This document shows positions 18,210 to 26,863 of a DNA stretch of 64,000 nucleotides, in pieces. The translations under genes were made by a program, and so were the position numbers. The first letter of the stretch is position 1; every line of letters begins with the position of its first letter. The notes beneath the pieces were generated by a model, which ran no database searches, was not told the origin of the DNA, and worked only from the letters and a program-made list of their open reading frames with translations. The DNA is from Pelagibius sp964472095. Its GTDB lineage: Bacteria; Pseudomonadota; Alphaproteobacteria; Kiloniellales; Kiloniellaceae. The stretch is taken from assembly GCA_964472095.1 (NCBI GenBank), contig CAYYIV010000013.1, positions 1 to 64,000 on the forward strand, given 5' to 3'.

Positions 18210-18242
18210 ACCGGCGGCCTTCCCCAGGCCGCCGGTCCTTTT
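18210..18242 (+). terminator. Rho-independent terminator after the GMC operon
   Basis: Perfect 11-bp stem ACCGGCGGCCT (18210-18220) with AGGCCGCCGGT (18226-18236), loop TCCCC, followed by CCTTTTCC. It lies 46 bases after the GMC stop codon and ends the cytochrome-VOC-Tat-GMC operon. Confidence 0.85.
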
Positions 18243-18292
18243 CCTCCGCTCTGATGTATGCTGTCCGCAACGGCTTCTGAGGAGCAGCGGCT

Positions 18293-18958
18293 TTGCGAGA
18301 ATCGAGGTGCAGGACAGCAATGGTGGTGCTGGGGCAGGTTTCTGCCGCCCTGCTTTGCGGGATGCTGGCGCTATTGGCCCGGCCTGCCGCCGCGCTGGAC
18401 GACCTGCCGGGCTGGCAGGATCTGCGCTGGGGCATGACAGCGGCGCAGATCCGCGACGTGCTCGGCGATCGCGTCACGCCGCTGCCCGGGCGCTGGCTCT
18501 ACGGCGGCGCCTATGCCGAGCTGGCGGTAGAGCAGGTCGAACTAGGCGGACTCGCCTTCACCGCTTACCTGCAGATGAACGCTGGGACGCACCGCCTTCA
18601 GCAGGTATTGCTGGAACGCCGCCGGGTCGGCGCGGTGCCCAGCGCGTACGAAAAGGTCGTCGACGCCCTGGAGGCGACCTACGGCCCGCCGTCGGCCGAA
18701 TGCGCCCAGGCCAAGACCGGCGGTGAGCCGCTCGACTATCAGATGACTTGGCGCTTCCCGACCACCACGCTGCATGCGAAGTTCCTCGACTTCTCGACCA
18801 CCGCGGTGTTCTCGCGCGATCCGGAGGCCGAACTCGATCCTCTGGTCATCGAGCGCAAGGTCCGACGCAACCTGCGGCGGTTCATGCCGCGGCGCATCCT
18901 CGTGCGCTATCACGACGCGGCGCGCGGCGACCTCGATCCGGGCTGCGCTCACAGATAG
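18293..18958 (+). CDS. Secreted hypothetical protein
   Basis: A 221-residue protein with a signal peptide (VSAALLCGMLALLARPAAA, cleavage near residue 35). The mature part begins with GWQDLRWGMTAAQIRDVLG, a motif seen in many small exported bacterial proteins of unknown role that start with a predicted SmpA-like helix. GAGGAG 8 bases before TTG 18293 supports that start; ATG 18320 is an alternative. Its 3' end overlaps the convergent FemAB/GNAT-like gene by 10 bases. Confidence 0.7.
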   Translation: MRESRCRTAMVVLGQVSAALLCGMLALLARPAAALDDLPGWQDLRWGMTAAQIRDVLGDRVTPLPGRWLYGGAYAELAVEQVELGGLAFTAYLQMNAGTHRLQQVLLERRRVGAVPSAYEKVVDALEATYGPPSAECAQAKTGGEPLDYQMTWRFPTTTLHAKFLDFSTTAVFSRDPEAELDPLVIERKVRRNLRRFMPRRILVRYHDAARGDLDPGCAHR

Positions 18959-19917
18959 CTGCCAGTCAGCGTGAACACTTCGCCGCCGAGGCCGAGCTTG
19001 AAGCGGGCGAGGCCCTGCTGGCTTTCGGTGTTGAGGCCGCCGAGGTCGAGCCACTGAATGCCGTCTTGCCGGAGTATCTCGATGCTGTGCCAGAGCAGCA
19101 GGTTGTGGGCCTGCCCCTCGCGGCCGGCCGCGCTGGTCCAGGACGCCATGTAGGTGGCGCTCACGCCATGGCGCAGAAGCAACACGCCCGCCACCAAGCG
19201 GCCGTCACGCTTGGCGGTCAGCGACAGCATCGCGTCCCTGTCGGCCGCTGCGACGGCGGCGATGAAGTCGCCGTCGGGTCCGACGAAGCGCTTCTTGTGG
19301 CGGAAGCTGTCGTAGAGCATCAGCGAGGCTTGGCGCTGGCGCTCCTTGAGGTCGCGCGTAATGAGAAGGCCTTCGCGCGCGGCCTTGCGCAGGGCGGCGC
19401 GCCACTTGCCGTGCAGCCCGGCCAACAGCGCCTCCGGGCTCTGCCGCAGGTCGAGCCAGGCGGAGGCGTAGCCGGTGATCACACGGCGCAGGCCCTGGGC
19501 CTCAATGATTGCGGCACTGCGCGGATCGTGTGGCAGCTCCGGCAGCCACGAGAGAAAGTCGAAAGGCCCGCGGCGGTAGCGACTGGCGATGGCACGGCAG
19601 ACGGCGGCGGCGCGCGGATCGACCAGTGGATCGACATGCCAGACCGGGCCGCGCAGGATGCGCGTGACGGCGACGCGCCAGTAGCGCCTGCGGAAGGCCT
19701 GCAGAAGGGCGAGCGGTCCGCCGTCCTCGCAGATTATGTGGCGTTCGACGCCCTGACCGTACTGTGCGGCGACAGCCTCGCCGTAAGCCCAGGATTGCTC
19801 CAGGCTGGTCTTGCCGGCCTCGCGGAACAGGGCCTCCCATTGCGACCGTGCGGCGGGCTGCCAGGTCATGGAAGGCTCCGGGGCGGCGTCGGGAGTTTCG
19901 CGGGTCTCGGCCAGCAT
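18949..19917 (-). CDS. GNAT/FemAB-like acyl- or aminoacyl-transferase
   Basis: A 322-residue protein with the double-GNAT layout of FemAB / BioF2-like acetyltransferases. Visible segments are LEQSWAYGEAVAAQYGQG, HGKWRAALRKAAREGLLITR and the closing WLDLGGLNTESQQGLARFKLGLG (quoted in parts). Relatives attach amino acids to peptidoglycan precursors or transfer acyl groups during envelope or polysaccharide assembly. The frame extends to TTG 19953, but ATG 19917 looks better. It is divergent from the small membrane protein at 19970. Confidence 0.78.
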   Translation of the reverse strand: MLAETRETPDAAPEPSMTWQPAARSQWEALFREAGKTSLEQSWAYGEAVAAQYGQGVERHIICEDGGPLALLQAFRRRYWRVAVTRILRGPVWHVDPLVDPRAAAVCRAIASRYRRGPFDFLSWLPELPHDPRSAAIIEAQGLRRVITGYASAWLDLRQSPEALLAGLHGKWRAALRKAAREGLLITRDLKERQRQASLMLYDSFRHKKRFVGPDGDFIAAVAAADRDAMLSLTAKRDGRLVAGVLLLRHGVSATYMASWTSAAGREGQAHNLLLWHSIEILRQDGIQWLDLGGLNTESQQGLARFKLGLGGEVFTLTGSYL

Positions 19918-19969
19918 GGCCGGCAGTTTCCCGGTTTTCTGCAGCGCCGGCAACGACTAGTCTCGGCTG

Positions 19970-20173
19970 ATGTCACAGGACAAGAGCGGCCGCGGTGGCG
20001 TTTACGGTCAGGTCATTTCAAAGCGCCGCTTCACGCGCTGGGCGGCCTACTATTTCCTGCTCTATGTCTGCGTGCCGGTACTGGTGCTGGGGGTGCTGGC
20101 CGACGCACTACTCTACTTCGTCTTTACTACCCTGTTCGACCGCTGCTACGCGCTCTTCTGCCTCTTCGGCTGA
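19970..20173 (+). CDS. Small single-span membrane protein
   Basis: A 67-residue protein with a basic N-terminus (KRRFTRW) and a long hydrophobic stretch (about residues 26-55, YFLLYVCVPVLVLGVLADAL) that would span the membrane once or form a hairpin. Three Cys lie in or after the hydrophobic part. ATG 19970 is 53 bases from the divergent FemAB-like start. Function unknown. Confidence 0.55.
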   Translation: MSQDKSGRGGVYGQVISKRRFTRWAAYYFLLYVCVPVLVLGVLADALLYFVFTTLFDRCYALFCLFG

Positions 20174-20186
20174 GTGAGCCGCCGAC

Positions 20187-20408
20187 TCACGCCGGCGAGG
20201 CGGCTTCCAGCTTGCGCCGGCCCAATTGCGTCAGCGCGACCGAGTGGACGCCGGGGCTGACTTTCGCCACGGTCACCCAGCCCTTGGCGCGGCACTCTCT
20301 CACGGTGCGCCAGAGGATGGTTTCCTGACGCTGTTCGGTTACGCCGACTTCGCCGGACATGCGGAGCAGCTCGAGCACGAGCTGTTGCTGGGGAAGGAGA
20401 TCGGACAC
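20187..20408 (-). CDS. Small winged-helix-like protein
   Basis: A 73-residue product with the order helix-helix-wing expected of a minimal winged helix: QQLVLELLRMSGEVGVTEQR, TILWRTVRECRAKGWVTV, then SPGVHSVALTQLGRRKLE, which resembles the wing of MarR-like repressors. It could bind DNA as a small regulator. The start codon would be GTG 20408 without a clear ribosome-binding site, so the exact N-terminus is uncertain. Confidence 0.6.
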   Translation of the reverse strand: MSDLLPQQQLVLELLRMSGEVGVTEQRQETILWRTVRECRAKGWVTVAKVSPGVHSVALTQLGRRKLEAASPA

Positions 20409-20598
20409 GGGGGGTAGGATTGTCCTGCAGCAGTTTCCCGGGGCGCCGGCGGCACCTGCTTCATGAGGCGCGTCGGCGGATGGCTGTCAGGATATCGCTT
20501 TCGGGGCCGTCGGGCGAGCGCGGGGAGCGGCGTTTGGCCGCACATTTCCCCGCCCGCCGGGCCGACTGCCCGATGTCAGACCGACAGAGCGTGGCACC

Positions 20599-20970
20599 TC
20601 AGTGCTGGACGCCCTCTGCGAGCACGCGGCAGAGCTGGCTCACCGCTTCCTGGTGCCGGTCGTTGTTGATGCGCGTGAAGTTACGCGCCAAGTCGAGGCA
20701 CATGCGTTGGCGCTCGTTCAGGCGGCAGTCTTCGCTGTTCAGGCCTTCGTAGAAGAAGCCGATGTCGACGCCGAGAACCTTGGCGATCTCGAACAGTCGG
20801 CCCGCCGAGACACGGTTGATGCCGCGCTCGTACTTGTGAGCCTGTTGATAGGTCACCCCGATCATCTCCGCCAGCTGCTGCTGGGTCAGACCCAGCATAG
20901 TGCGGCGCTCGCGGATTCGCTGACCGACATACTTTTCAACGCTCTGGATGTTCTCAGTTACCGTTTCCAC
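20599..20970 (-). CDS. XRE family regulator, PraR-like
   Basis: A 123-residue cytosolic repressor. The HTH_3 domain spans about residues 15-72 (RIRERRTMLGLTQQQLAEMI, GVTYQQAHKYERGINRVSAG), matching the alphaproteobacterial PraR-like group that controls stress, quorum-sensing or symbiosis genes. The C-terminal 45 residues form a helical dimerisation tail. The start is GTG 20970. Upstream lies a long AT-rich intergenic stretch with an imperfect 10-bp direct repeat spaced 20 bases apart, a candidate for autoregulation. Confidence 0.85.
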   Translation of the reverse strand: METVTENIQSVEKYVGQRIRERRTMLGLTQQQLAEMIGVTYQQAHKYERGINRVSAGRLFEIAKVLGVDIGFFYEGLNSEDCRLNERQRMCLDLARNFTRINNDRHQEAVSQLCRVLAEGVQH

Positions 20971-21575
20971 TCGTGTTCACCATTCCAGTTGGGGGTTGTT
21001 CCAGATGGCGGATAGCCACGCAGCGGTGGCACATCTAATCATTTCGACTGAATAAATAATCACTTCTATGAGTAAATAAGACAAGGGGTATTTCGCCAGA
21101 AAGCCGCTGTCGCCACGGTCTGGACCCCCAGCCGGCTCGCGGCGGTGCAATTGAACCTGGCGATCTCGGCGAAATAATAGTCATTTCTGGCAATCACTTA
21201 TATTCAAGTTGCTTTGGATCTTCGTCTGGCCGGGACCGTACCGCCGACCTCTCGGATCGTCGCTTTGCCCAGCCGGCTAACCAATGAGGCGAGGAGCTGG
21301 ACTGAATCTCGCTGATGCTGCGAAGACTCCTGATCGTCCGTCTCTGCTTCCGGCCGGCCGCCGTTGCAGCCACACGAAAGCCTCACGCTCTGGGTGAATT
21401 ACATGGCTTCCGATCCCCCGATTTCCAGGGTCAAATAAGGGGCCGCGGCGCGTCCCAACGTCCCAAATTTGATTCATCGCGACAGGGGAGGTCGTCTTCG
21501 CGCGGGACACCCCTAGAAGGGAACGGCTGACTGGCCAGAAGGTTCCGGTGCGGATAGGTCAGAGGGGAAGATCCA
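20971..21575. other. 605-base intergenic region, AT-rich near 21030-21210
   Basis: No convincing gene: short open frames on both strands lack ribosome-binding sites and recognisable motifs. The first 240 bases are markedly richer in A/T than the surroundings and include the direct repeat at 21050-21079 and a third AT-rich patch (GAAATAATAG) near 21170. The last 200 bases return to high GC and lead into the nitrilase gene. It probably carries the promoter and operators of the XRE gene. Confidence 0.6.
21050..21079. repeat. Direct repeat with 20-base period upstream of XRE gene
   Basis: GAATAAATAA at 21050-21059 and GAGTAAATAA at 21070-21079 differ by one base and are exactly 20 bases apart, about two helical turns. 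They lie 80-110 bases before the XRE start codon. Operator function is inferred from position and phasing only. Confidence 0.4.
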
Positions 21576-22466
21576 GTGGAGACAAACACCGAGCCGGGAC
21601 GCCGGTTGAAGCTTGCCATCGGACAGATCGAGGCAAGCTACGGCGACATGGTCGCCAACCTGGCAAAACATCTCGATATGATGGCCGCGGCGCGGGCCGG
21701 CGGTGCCGACGTGCTGCTGTTCCCGGAGCTCTCGCTCACCGGCTATTGCGTCGGCGAGCACAGCCTTTCGCTGGCGATCCCGCGCGACCACGAGATCATC
21801 GGCCGCCTCGCAGAGGCCAGCAAGGACATCTGGACGGTGGTCGGCTTCATCGAGGAAGGCGTCGCCGCACAGATTCACAACTCGGTCGCGGTGCTGCGCA
21901 ATGGCGAGATCGCCTTCCTGCATCGCAAGCTCAATCTTGCCACCTTCGGCAAGCTGGAGGAAGGCAAGCACTTCGCTGGCGGCCGCTACCTCGAGACCTT
22001 CAACCTAGGTCCGCGCTGGCGCGCGGGCACGCTGATCTGCGCCGACAGCTGGAACCCGGCCCTGGTGCATCTCGCTGCGGTGCAAGGCGCCACGTTGCTC
22101 CTAATGCCGGTCGCCTCGGCACTCGGGGTGGTCGGCGGCGAGTTCTCCAATCCGATCGGCTGGCAGCGTGCGCTCGACTTCTATGCCATGGTCTACGGCA
22201 TGCCGCTGGCCATGGCCAATTTCGCAGGCAACCAGAACGGCGCGCAGTTTTGGGGCGGCAGCCGCGTGCTCGATCCCTACGGCAACTGCCTCGCCCAGGC
22301 CGGCGACGGCGAGGATCTGATCTTTGCCGAGCTCGACTTCCAGGCGGTGCTCACGGCGCGCTACCACCTGCCGACGCTGCGAGACTCGAACCTCGATCTG
22401 ATCTACCGCGAACTTGGGCGCCTCACCTGGCAGGTCGGCGTGCCCCCCGAAAGCCGGCGCGTGTAA
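21576..22466 (+). CDS. Carbon-nitrogen hydrolase (nitrilase family)
   Basis: A 296-residue enzyme of the nitrilase superfamily with the complete Glu-Lys-Cys triad: Glu51 in PELSLTGY, Lys118 in HRKLNL and Cys155 in LICADSWNP. It hydrolyses a non-peptide C-N bond, as amidases, carbamoylases or beta-ureidopropionase-like members do; the CADSWNP surroundings suggest an amidase rather than a true nitrilase. GGGGAAG before GTG 21576 supports the start. A GlxA-type regulator follows, plausibly its regulator. Substrate unknown. Confidence 0.88.
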   Translation: METNTEPGRRLKLAIGQIEASYGDMVANLAKHLDMMAAARAGGADVLLFPELSLTGYCVGEHSLSLAIPRDHEIIGRLAEASKDIWTVVGFIEEGVAAQIHNSVAVLRNGEIAFLHRKLNLATFGKLEEGKHFAGGRYLETFNLGPRWRAGTLICADSWNPALVHLAAVQGATLLLMPVASALGVVGGEFSNPIGWQRALDFYAMVYGMPLAMANFAGNQNGAQFWGGSRVLDPYGNCLAQAGDGEDLIFAELDFQAVLTARYHLPTLRDSNLDLIYRELGRLTWQVGVPPESRRV

Positions 22467-22603
22467 AGCCGTCGAGTCCAGCTGTTGGCTCCCGGCCGCG
22501 AGGGCCCGCCGCCAGGCGTTGTCCTGCGGGGACTTCCGGCTATGCTGTTGCCGGTGGCAGGCATCGGCGGGAAAGGACCTTTGGCATCTATGAGGGCGAA
22601 GCG

Positions 22604-23635
22604 GTGACAGACGAGAGAGTCCGCGACGGCCAGCAGACCTTCGGGTTTTTGCTGCTGCCGCAGTTCTCCATGCTGGCGTTCAGCTCTGCGGTGGAGCCGC
22701 TGCGCGCGGCCAATCGGCTGTCCGGCGAAGCGCTCTATGATTGGAGCATCCTCACTGCGGACGGCCGCCCCATCCACTCCTCCAGCCGCATGCATCTGCT
22801 GCCCGACGGCGGACTGGACGACTGCGGACGGCTCGACTTCCTGATCGTTGTCGCCGGGCTGGCGGTGCAGCGGCTGCGCGAACCCACGGTGATCGCCGCC
22901 CTCCGCCGGCAGGCGCGCAGCGGCTGCCGCCTCGGCGCGCTTTCCACCGGCAGCTACCTGTTGGCCTGGGCGGGCCTGCTCGATGGCTTCCGCTGCACCG
23001 TGCATTGGGAAAACCTCGATGCCTTTCGTGAGGATTTTCCTGATCTTGACATCACCGGAGAACTGTTCGAGATCGACGGCGCGCGGCTGACCTGCTCGGG
23101 CGGCACCGCCTCGCTCGACATGATGCTGAGCCTGATCGCCGAGTCGCATGGCCGCGACCTCGCCGCGCAGGTTGCCGAACAGTTCATCCACGAACGCATC
23201 CGCGACACCCACGATCATCAGCGCATGAGCCTGCAGGGGCGCCTCGGCATCAGCCATCCGAGGCTGCTGCAGGTCATCGGCCTGATGGAGGCACACTTGG
23301 AGGAACCTCTTTCGCGGGCCGAGCTGGCGCGCCGCGCCGGCCTCTCCACCCGTCAGCTGGAGCGCCTGTTCCGGCGCTATCTCGGACGCACGCCGACGCG
23401 CTACTACCTGGAGCTTCGACTGCATCGGGCGCGTGCCCTGCTGACCCAGACCGCCATGTCTATCCTCAATGTGGCGCTTGCCTGCGGCTTCGTATCCGCT
23501 TCCCACTTCTCCAAGTGCTACCGCGAATTCTTCAACAAGATGCCGCGCGAAGAACGCCAGCAGAAGCCGCGCCCGACGGCGGCCGGCGGTGCGCCGGACG
23601 GACTGCAGTCAGGCAATGCCGGGCGGGCCCGCTGA
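22604..23635 (+). CDS. GlxA family transcriptional regulator
   Basis: A 343-residue regulator: an N-terminal DJ-1/PfpI-like domain (FGFLLLPQFSMLAFSSAVEP, then GALSTGSYLLAWAGLLDG) followed by a C-terminal AraC-type pair of helix-turn-helices (LSRAELARRAGLSTRQLERL, then ILNVALACGFVSASHFSKCY). This is the build of GbdR, CdhR and ArgR-type activators of choline, carnitine and arginine use. GTG 22604 was chosen because the conserved domain begins 13 residues later. It probably responds to a nitrogen compound handled by the preceding nitrilase. Confidence 0.88.
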   Translation: MTDERVRDGQQTFGFLLLPQFSMLAFSSAVEPLRAANRLSGEALYDWSILTADGRPIHSSSRMHLLPDGGLDDCGRLDFLIVVAGLAVQRLREPTVIAALRRQARSGCRLGALSTGSYLLAWAGLLDGFRCTVHWENLDAFREDFPDLDITGELFEIDGARLTCSGGTASLDMMLSLIAESHGRDLAAQVAEQFIHERIRDTHDHQRMSLQGRLGISHPRLLQVIGLMEAHLEEPLSRAELARRAGLSTRQLERLFRRYLGRTPTRYYLELRLHRARALLTQTAMSILNVALACGFVSASHFSKCYREFFNKMPREERQQKPRPTAAGGAPDGLQSGNAGRAR

Positions 23636-23672
23636 AGGCCGCGCAGGTTGCCGCAACCCTGGAGAGGAAAGC

Positions 23673-24152
23673 TTAGACGGCGAGGCGGACGAAGGTCGCC
23701 GAGTCCGGCAGGAACTCCGGCTCGCCACCGGCCTTGCGGTAAACGTCGCTGCCCAGCAGCGCCGCGTCGCGATGGCCGGAAAGGCTGGTCTGCAGGGCGG
23801 CCGGCTGGCCTCGGCTGGCGGCCGTCTGCTGGCCGAGCACCTGGACCATGAACGGCAGGGCGGTGAGGCGTGAGAAACTGATCAGCTTGCCAGCCGCGGC
23901 CTCGCCGCCACTGTGGCCGCGCAGCGCCGTGTTGTCGCGCTCGCGGCGGGTGCCGTCCTCGATCCGCTTCTGGGGTTCGTGGCCCTGCCAGCCGGGGCTG
24001 CGCTCCGCTCTTGACTGGTCGCGCTGGGCCGGCGTGACCGGGGTCACCGCCTTCACCCGCTGGTCGCCGCCTGTCCCCGGCAAGGCAACGTCCCTCGCGC
24101 CCGCCGTGGCAGCGGGTACGGGCAGATGCAGCAGCCTTGGAACACCGGTCAT
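23673..24152 (-). CDS. Hypothetical protein
   Basis: A 159-residue product rich in Pro, Ala and Arg in its first half, probably disordered. The second half looks structured (LTALPFMVQVLGQQTAASRG, then ALLGSDVYRKAGGEPEFLPD). The codon pattern in the second half looks coding, and no gene lies on the opposite strand. There is no clear ribosome-binding site. I have no family assignment; it is the only candidate in this 517-base interval. Confidence 0.45.
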   Translation of the reverse strand: MTGVPRLLHLPVPAATAGARDVALPGTGGDQRVKAVTPVTPAQRDQSRAERSPGWQGHEPQKRIEDGTRRERDNTALRGHSGGEAAAGKLISFSRLTALPFMVQVLGQQTAASRGQPAALQTSLSGHRDAALLGSDVYRKAGGEPEFLPDSATFVRLAV

Positions 24153-24461
24153 ACCAGGAAGTCCGCGAGTTCTCTTTCAGTCTCTACAATAAATGCAGCA
24201 AGTGAAAAATTTATCAAGCATTGAATCTTGTGTGGTTTAGAAATTAACCAAATAAATTAAGTATATTATCTTAGAGTAATTACTCTCCAGCAGCTTGCGG
24301 ATCATATGTTGCTGATTTTATTCAGCACTCAACCTTCATTCTTCCGTATTTCATTCTTCATTAAGGGCCGGCTGTCACATTTAACTCCCTAAAGGGGCAG
24401 CAGAATTTGCCCGGATCGGCCGGGACCCGATGGGTTCGACTTCAGGTAGGAGAGGAGCGCC
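24153..24461. other. AT-rich intergenic island before the GGDEF-EAL gene
   Basis: About 190 bases (24185-24375) are strikingly A/T-rich compared with the GC-rich genes on either side. They hold a perfect 14-bp palindrome (24273-24286) and a TGCTGA-TTTTAT-TCAGCA inverted repeat (24310-24327). Two TTAAC half-sites are present but not in CtrA spacing. No gene is seen. It is probably the control region of the downstream PAS-GGDEF-EAL gene. Confidence 0.6.
24273..24286. promoter_or_regulatory. Perfect palindrome AGAGTAATTACTCT
   Basis: A 14-bp perfect inverted repeat, 176 bases before the GTG of the c-di-GMP gene, inside an AT-rich island. Such a site fits a dimeric regulator, but I cannot name the protein that binds it. 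Confidence 0.4.
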
Positions 24462-26189
24462 GTGATCAGACCCGCCGCGATTGGCACCAGGGTAAACGAC
24501 GACTGCCAGCAGGCACTGAGCCGTCTCGAGACGGCATTGCGCGCTTCCGGCGATATTGTCTACGAGTGGGACCTCGCCACCGACCGGATCGACTTCACCG
24601 GCGACATCACGTCGCTTTTCGCCGGCGGCAAGGTGCAGACTCCCGCGACCGGCGAGGACCTGCAGACACGCATCAATCCGGAAGACGTGCCGCGGCGCCG
24701 CCGCGCGCTATCGGATCACTTTGCCGGCGCCGGCGCCTACGACTGCGAGTTTCGCCTGCGCACCCGGCGCGGCGAATTCCAGTGGCTGCACGACCGCGGC
24801 ACCGTGGAGTTCTCGCCGGCCGGCACGCCATCACGCATGACCGGCGTAATCCGGCTGGTGACCCTGCGCAAGCAGCAGGAAGAGCGCCTCGAATACCTGG
24901 CCAACTTCGACGACCTGACCGGTCACTTCAACAAGGTCAGGCTGCGCGAGGCGCTGGAGCATGCCCTGGCACAATCGCAACGCTTCGGCCAGACCGGGAT
25001 CTACATGGTGATTGGCGTCGACCATCTCGACCGAATCAACACGGGCTACGGCTACGAGACCGGCAACGCCGTGCTGGTCGAACTCGGCCGGCGGCTCGAT
25101 AGCTTCCTGCGCGCCGCCGATGTCATCGGCCGGCCGGGCGGAGATTTCTTCGGTGCCATCCTCAGCGCCTGCAGCGAGGAGGCCGCGCTGGCCGCCGCTG
25201 AACGCGTGCTGCAGTCGATGCGCGACAACCCGATCACTTTCGGTCGCGACAACGTGCATGTCACCGTGTCGATCGGTGCAGTCGCCTTCCCCGACGAGAG
25301 CAAGACCGCGGTCGACGCCATGACCAAGGCCGAGAGCGCCATGCAGCAGGCCAAGACCGCGGGCCGCGACTGTCTGCGTTTCTTCGAGCTGTCGGAGGAG
25401 CAGCGCAAGGGGTACCGCGCCAGCATGGACATCGGCGAGGAAGTGCAGCTTGCCCTGAAAGAGGATCGCATCGTCCTCGCCTACCAGCCGGTGGTCGATG
25501 CGACGAGCCACCAGGTGCGTCATTACGAGTGCCTTGTGCGCATGTTCACACGCGATGGCAACCTGGTGCCGGCGGCGCAGTTCGTTCCGGCCATTGAGCA
25601 GCTTGGCCTCATGCGCTCGATCGACAACCGCGTGCGCGACCTGGCGATCCGCGTGCTGGAGCGCAATCCCGACGTCTCGCTGGCGATCAACATCTCCGGC
25701 CTGACTGCCACCGAGCGCTCATGGTTCCGCGGCTTGGTGGTGCACCTCAAGGAGCGCCGCGACATCGCCACGCGGCTCATCGTCGAGATCACCGAGACCG
25801 CGGCCCTGCAGGACATCGACGAGACCTCGCGCTTCGTTTCCGCCCTGCGCGCCCTGGGCTGCAAGGTAGCCCTCGACGACTTCGGCTCGGGCTTCACCAC
25901 CTTCCATCACCTGAAGGCGCTGACGGTCGACGTGGTGAAGATCGACGGCTCCTTCATCCGTGACATTGCGACGGACACGGAAAACCAGATCTTCATCCAC
26001 AACCTGTTGGCGCTTGCCCGCGCGCTCGGGGTCTCCACCGTGGCCGAGTGTGTGGAGACTCGCGAGGCTGCCGACTATCTCACCGGTGTCGGCATTGATC
26101 TGCTGCAGGGCTACTACTTCGGCCGTCCCGAGATCGACGGCAATCTCCGCCGCTGGCGCCCGGCGCTGGCCGCAGCGGGCTCAGACTAG
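24462..26189 (+). CDS. PAS-GGDEF-EAL protein, probable c-di-GMP phosphodiesterase
   Basis: A 575-residue protein: PAS-like sensor (about 25-135), GGDEF domain (145-310) and EAL domain (325-565). The cyclase signature is degenerate, GGDFF at 226-230, so synthesis of c-di-GMP is unlikely; the domain may bind GTP or act as an allosteric module. The EAL domain keeps its metal and catalytic residues: ECLVR (356-360, Cys replacing Ala of EAL), NIS, EITET, DDFGSG (472-477), Lys493 and AECVET. No membrane segment is seen, so it is cytosolic. GGAGAGGAG before GTG 24462 supports the start. It probably degrades c-di-GMP in response to a PAS signal. Confidence 0.88.
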   Translation: MIRPAAIGTRVNDDCQQALSRLETALRASGDIVYEWDLATDRIDFTGDITSLFAGGKVQTPATGEDLQTRINPEDVPRRRRALSDHFAGAGAYDCEFRLRTRRGEFQWLHDRGTVEFSPAGTPSRMTGVIRLVTLRKQQEERLEYLANFDDLTGHFNKVRLREALEHALAQSQRFGQTGIYMVIGVDHLDRINTGYGYETGNAVLVELGRRLDSFLRAADVIGRPGGDFFGAILSACSEEAALAAAERVLQSMRDNPITFGRDNVHVTVSIGAVAFPDESKTAVDAMTKAESAMQQAKTAGRDCLRFFELSEEQRKGYRASMDIGEEVQLALKEDRIVLAYQPVVDATSHQVRHYECLVRMFTRDGNLVPAAQFVPAIEQLGLMRSIDNRVRDLAIRVLERNPDVSLAINISGLTATERSWFRGLVVHLKERRDIATRLIVEITETAALQDIDETSRFVSALRALGCKVALDDFGSGFTTFHHLKALTVDVVKIDGSFIRDIATDTENQIFIHNLLALARALGVSTVAECVETREAADYLTGVGIDLLQGYYFGRPEIDGNLRRWRPALAAAGSD

Positions 26190-26212
26190 GCACCCGGGGC
26201 TCCCTCAGCCGC

Positions 26213-26863
26213 TTAAGATTTGTCCTTGTTGAGGCTGTCGATCTGCCTTTGCAGCTGATCGATTTGCGCCTTCAAGGCATCCAGCGATTCCTTGGCACCG
26301 CCGCTCTGCGTGGCTTCGCCGCCTGGCCGCGCGGAGGGCCCCTGCGCCGGATTGCCCTCGCCGGGCTTGCCTTCGCCGGCTGCACCGAAAGGGGCGAACA
26401 TGCGCAGGGCGCTCTCGAAGAGCGCCATGTTCTGCTTGCTGACTTCTTCCAGATTGCCGAAGGGGAACATGCCGCCGAATGTCTCCTGCATCGACTGGCG
26501 CATGCGGTCCTGGTTCTGGGAGAAGGCCTCCATCATGTGTTCCAGATAGCTCGGTACCATCCACTGCATGGAATCGCCGTAGAAGGAGATCAACTGCCGC
26601 AAGAAGTTGATAGGCAGTAGGTTCTGCCCCTTCGACTCTTCCTCGACTATGATCTGCGTCAGCACCGCACGGGTGATATCCTCGCCGCTCTTGGCGTCAT
26701 AGACCACGAAGTCGACATCTTCCTGTACCATCTGGCAGAGGTGGTCGAGTGTCACGTAGCTGCTGGTTGCGGTGTTGTAGAGTCGCCGGTTCGCGTATTT
26801 CTTGATGGTGATCGGCCCGTTGCCGTCACGCTGCTTCTTGCCGTTCTTCTCGGAGCCAGCCAA
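26213..26863 (-). CDS. phaR: PhaR, polyhydroxyalkanoate synthesis repressor
   Basis: A 216-residue regulator with the N-terminal PHB/PHA accumulation DNA-binding domain (ITIKKYANRRLYNTATSSYV, residues about 19-38) and the following PHB_acc repeat region (FLRQLISFYGDSMQWMVPSY). The tail is disordered and ends in a short coiled coil (LDALKAQIDQLQRQIDSLN). PhaR binds both phasin/pha promoters and nascent PHA granules, releasing repression when polymer forms. The start appears to be TTG 26863. It is divergent from the PHA synthase pair across 387 bases, a typical layout. Confidence 0.93.
   Translation of the reverse strand: MAGSEKNGKKQRDGNGPITIKKYANRRLYNTATSSYVTLDHLCQMVQEDVDFVVYDAKSGEDITRAVLTQIIVEEESKGQNLLPINFLRQLISFYGDSMQWMVPSYLEHMMEAFSQNQDRMRQSMQETFGGMFPFGNLEEVSKQNMALFESALRMFAPFGAAGEGKPGEGNPAQGPSARPGGEATQSGGAKESLDALKAQIDQLQRQIDSLNKDKS

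Noticed and set aside
24238..24262. CtrA-like TTAA repeats in the AT-rich island
   Set aside because: The TTAA motifs are 9 bases apart rather than 7, and such sequences are expected by chance in AT-rich DNA.
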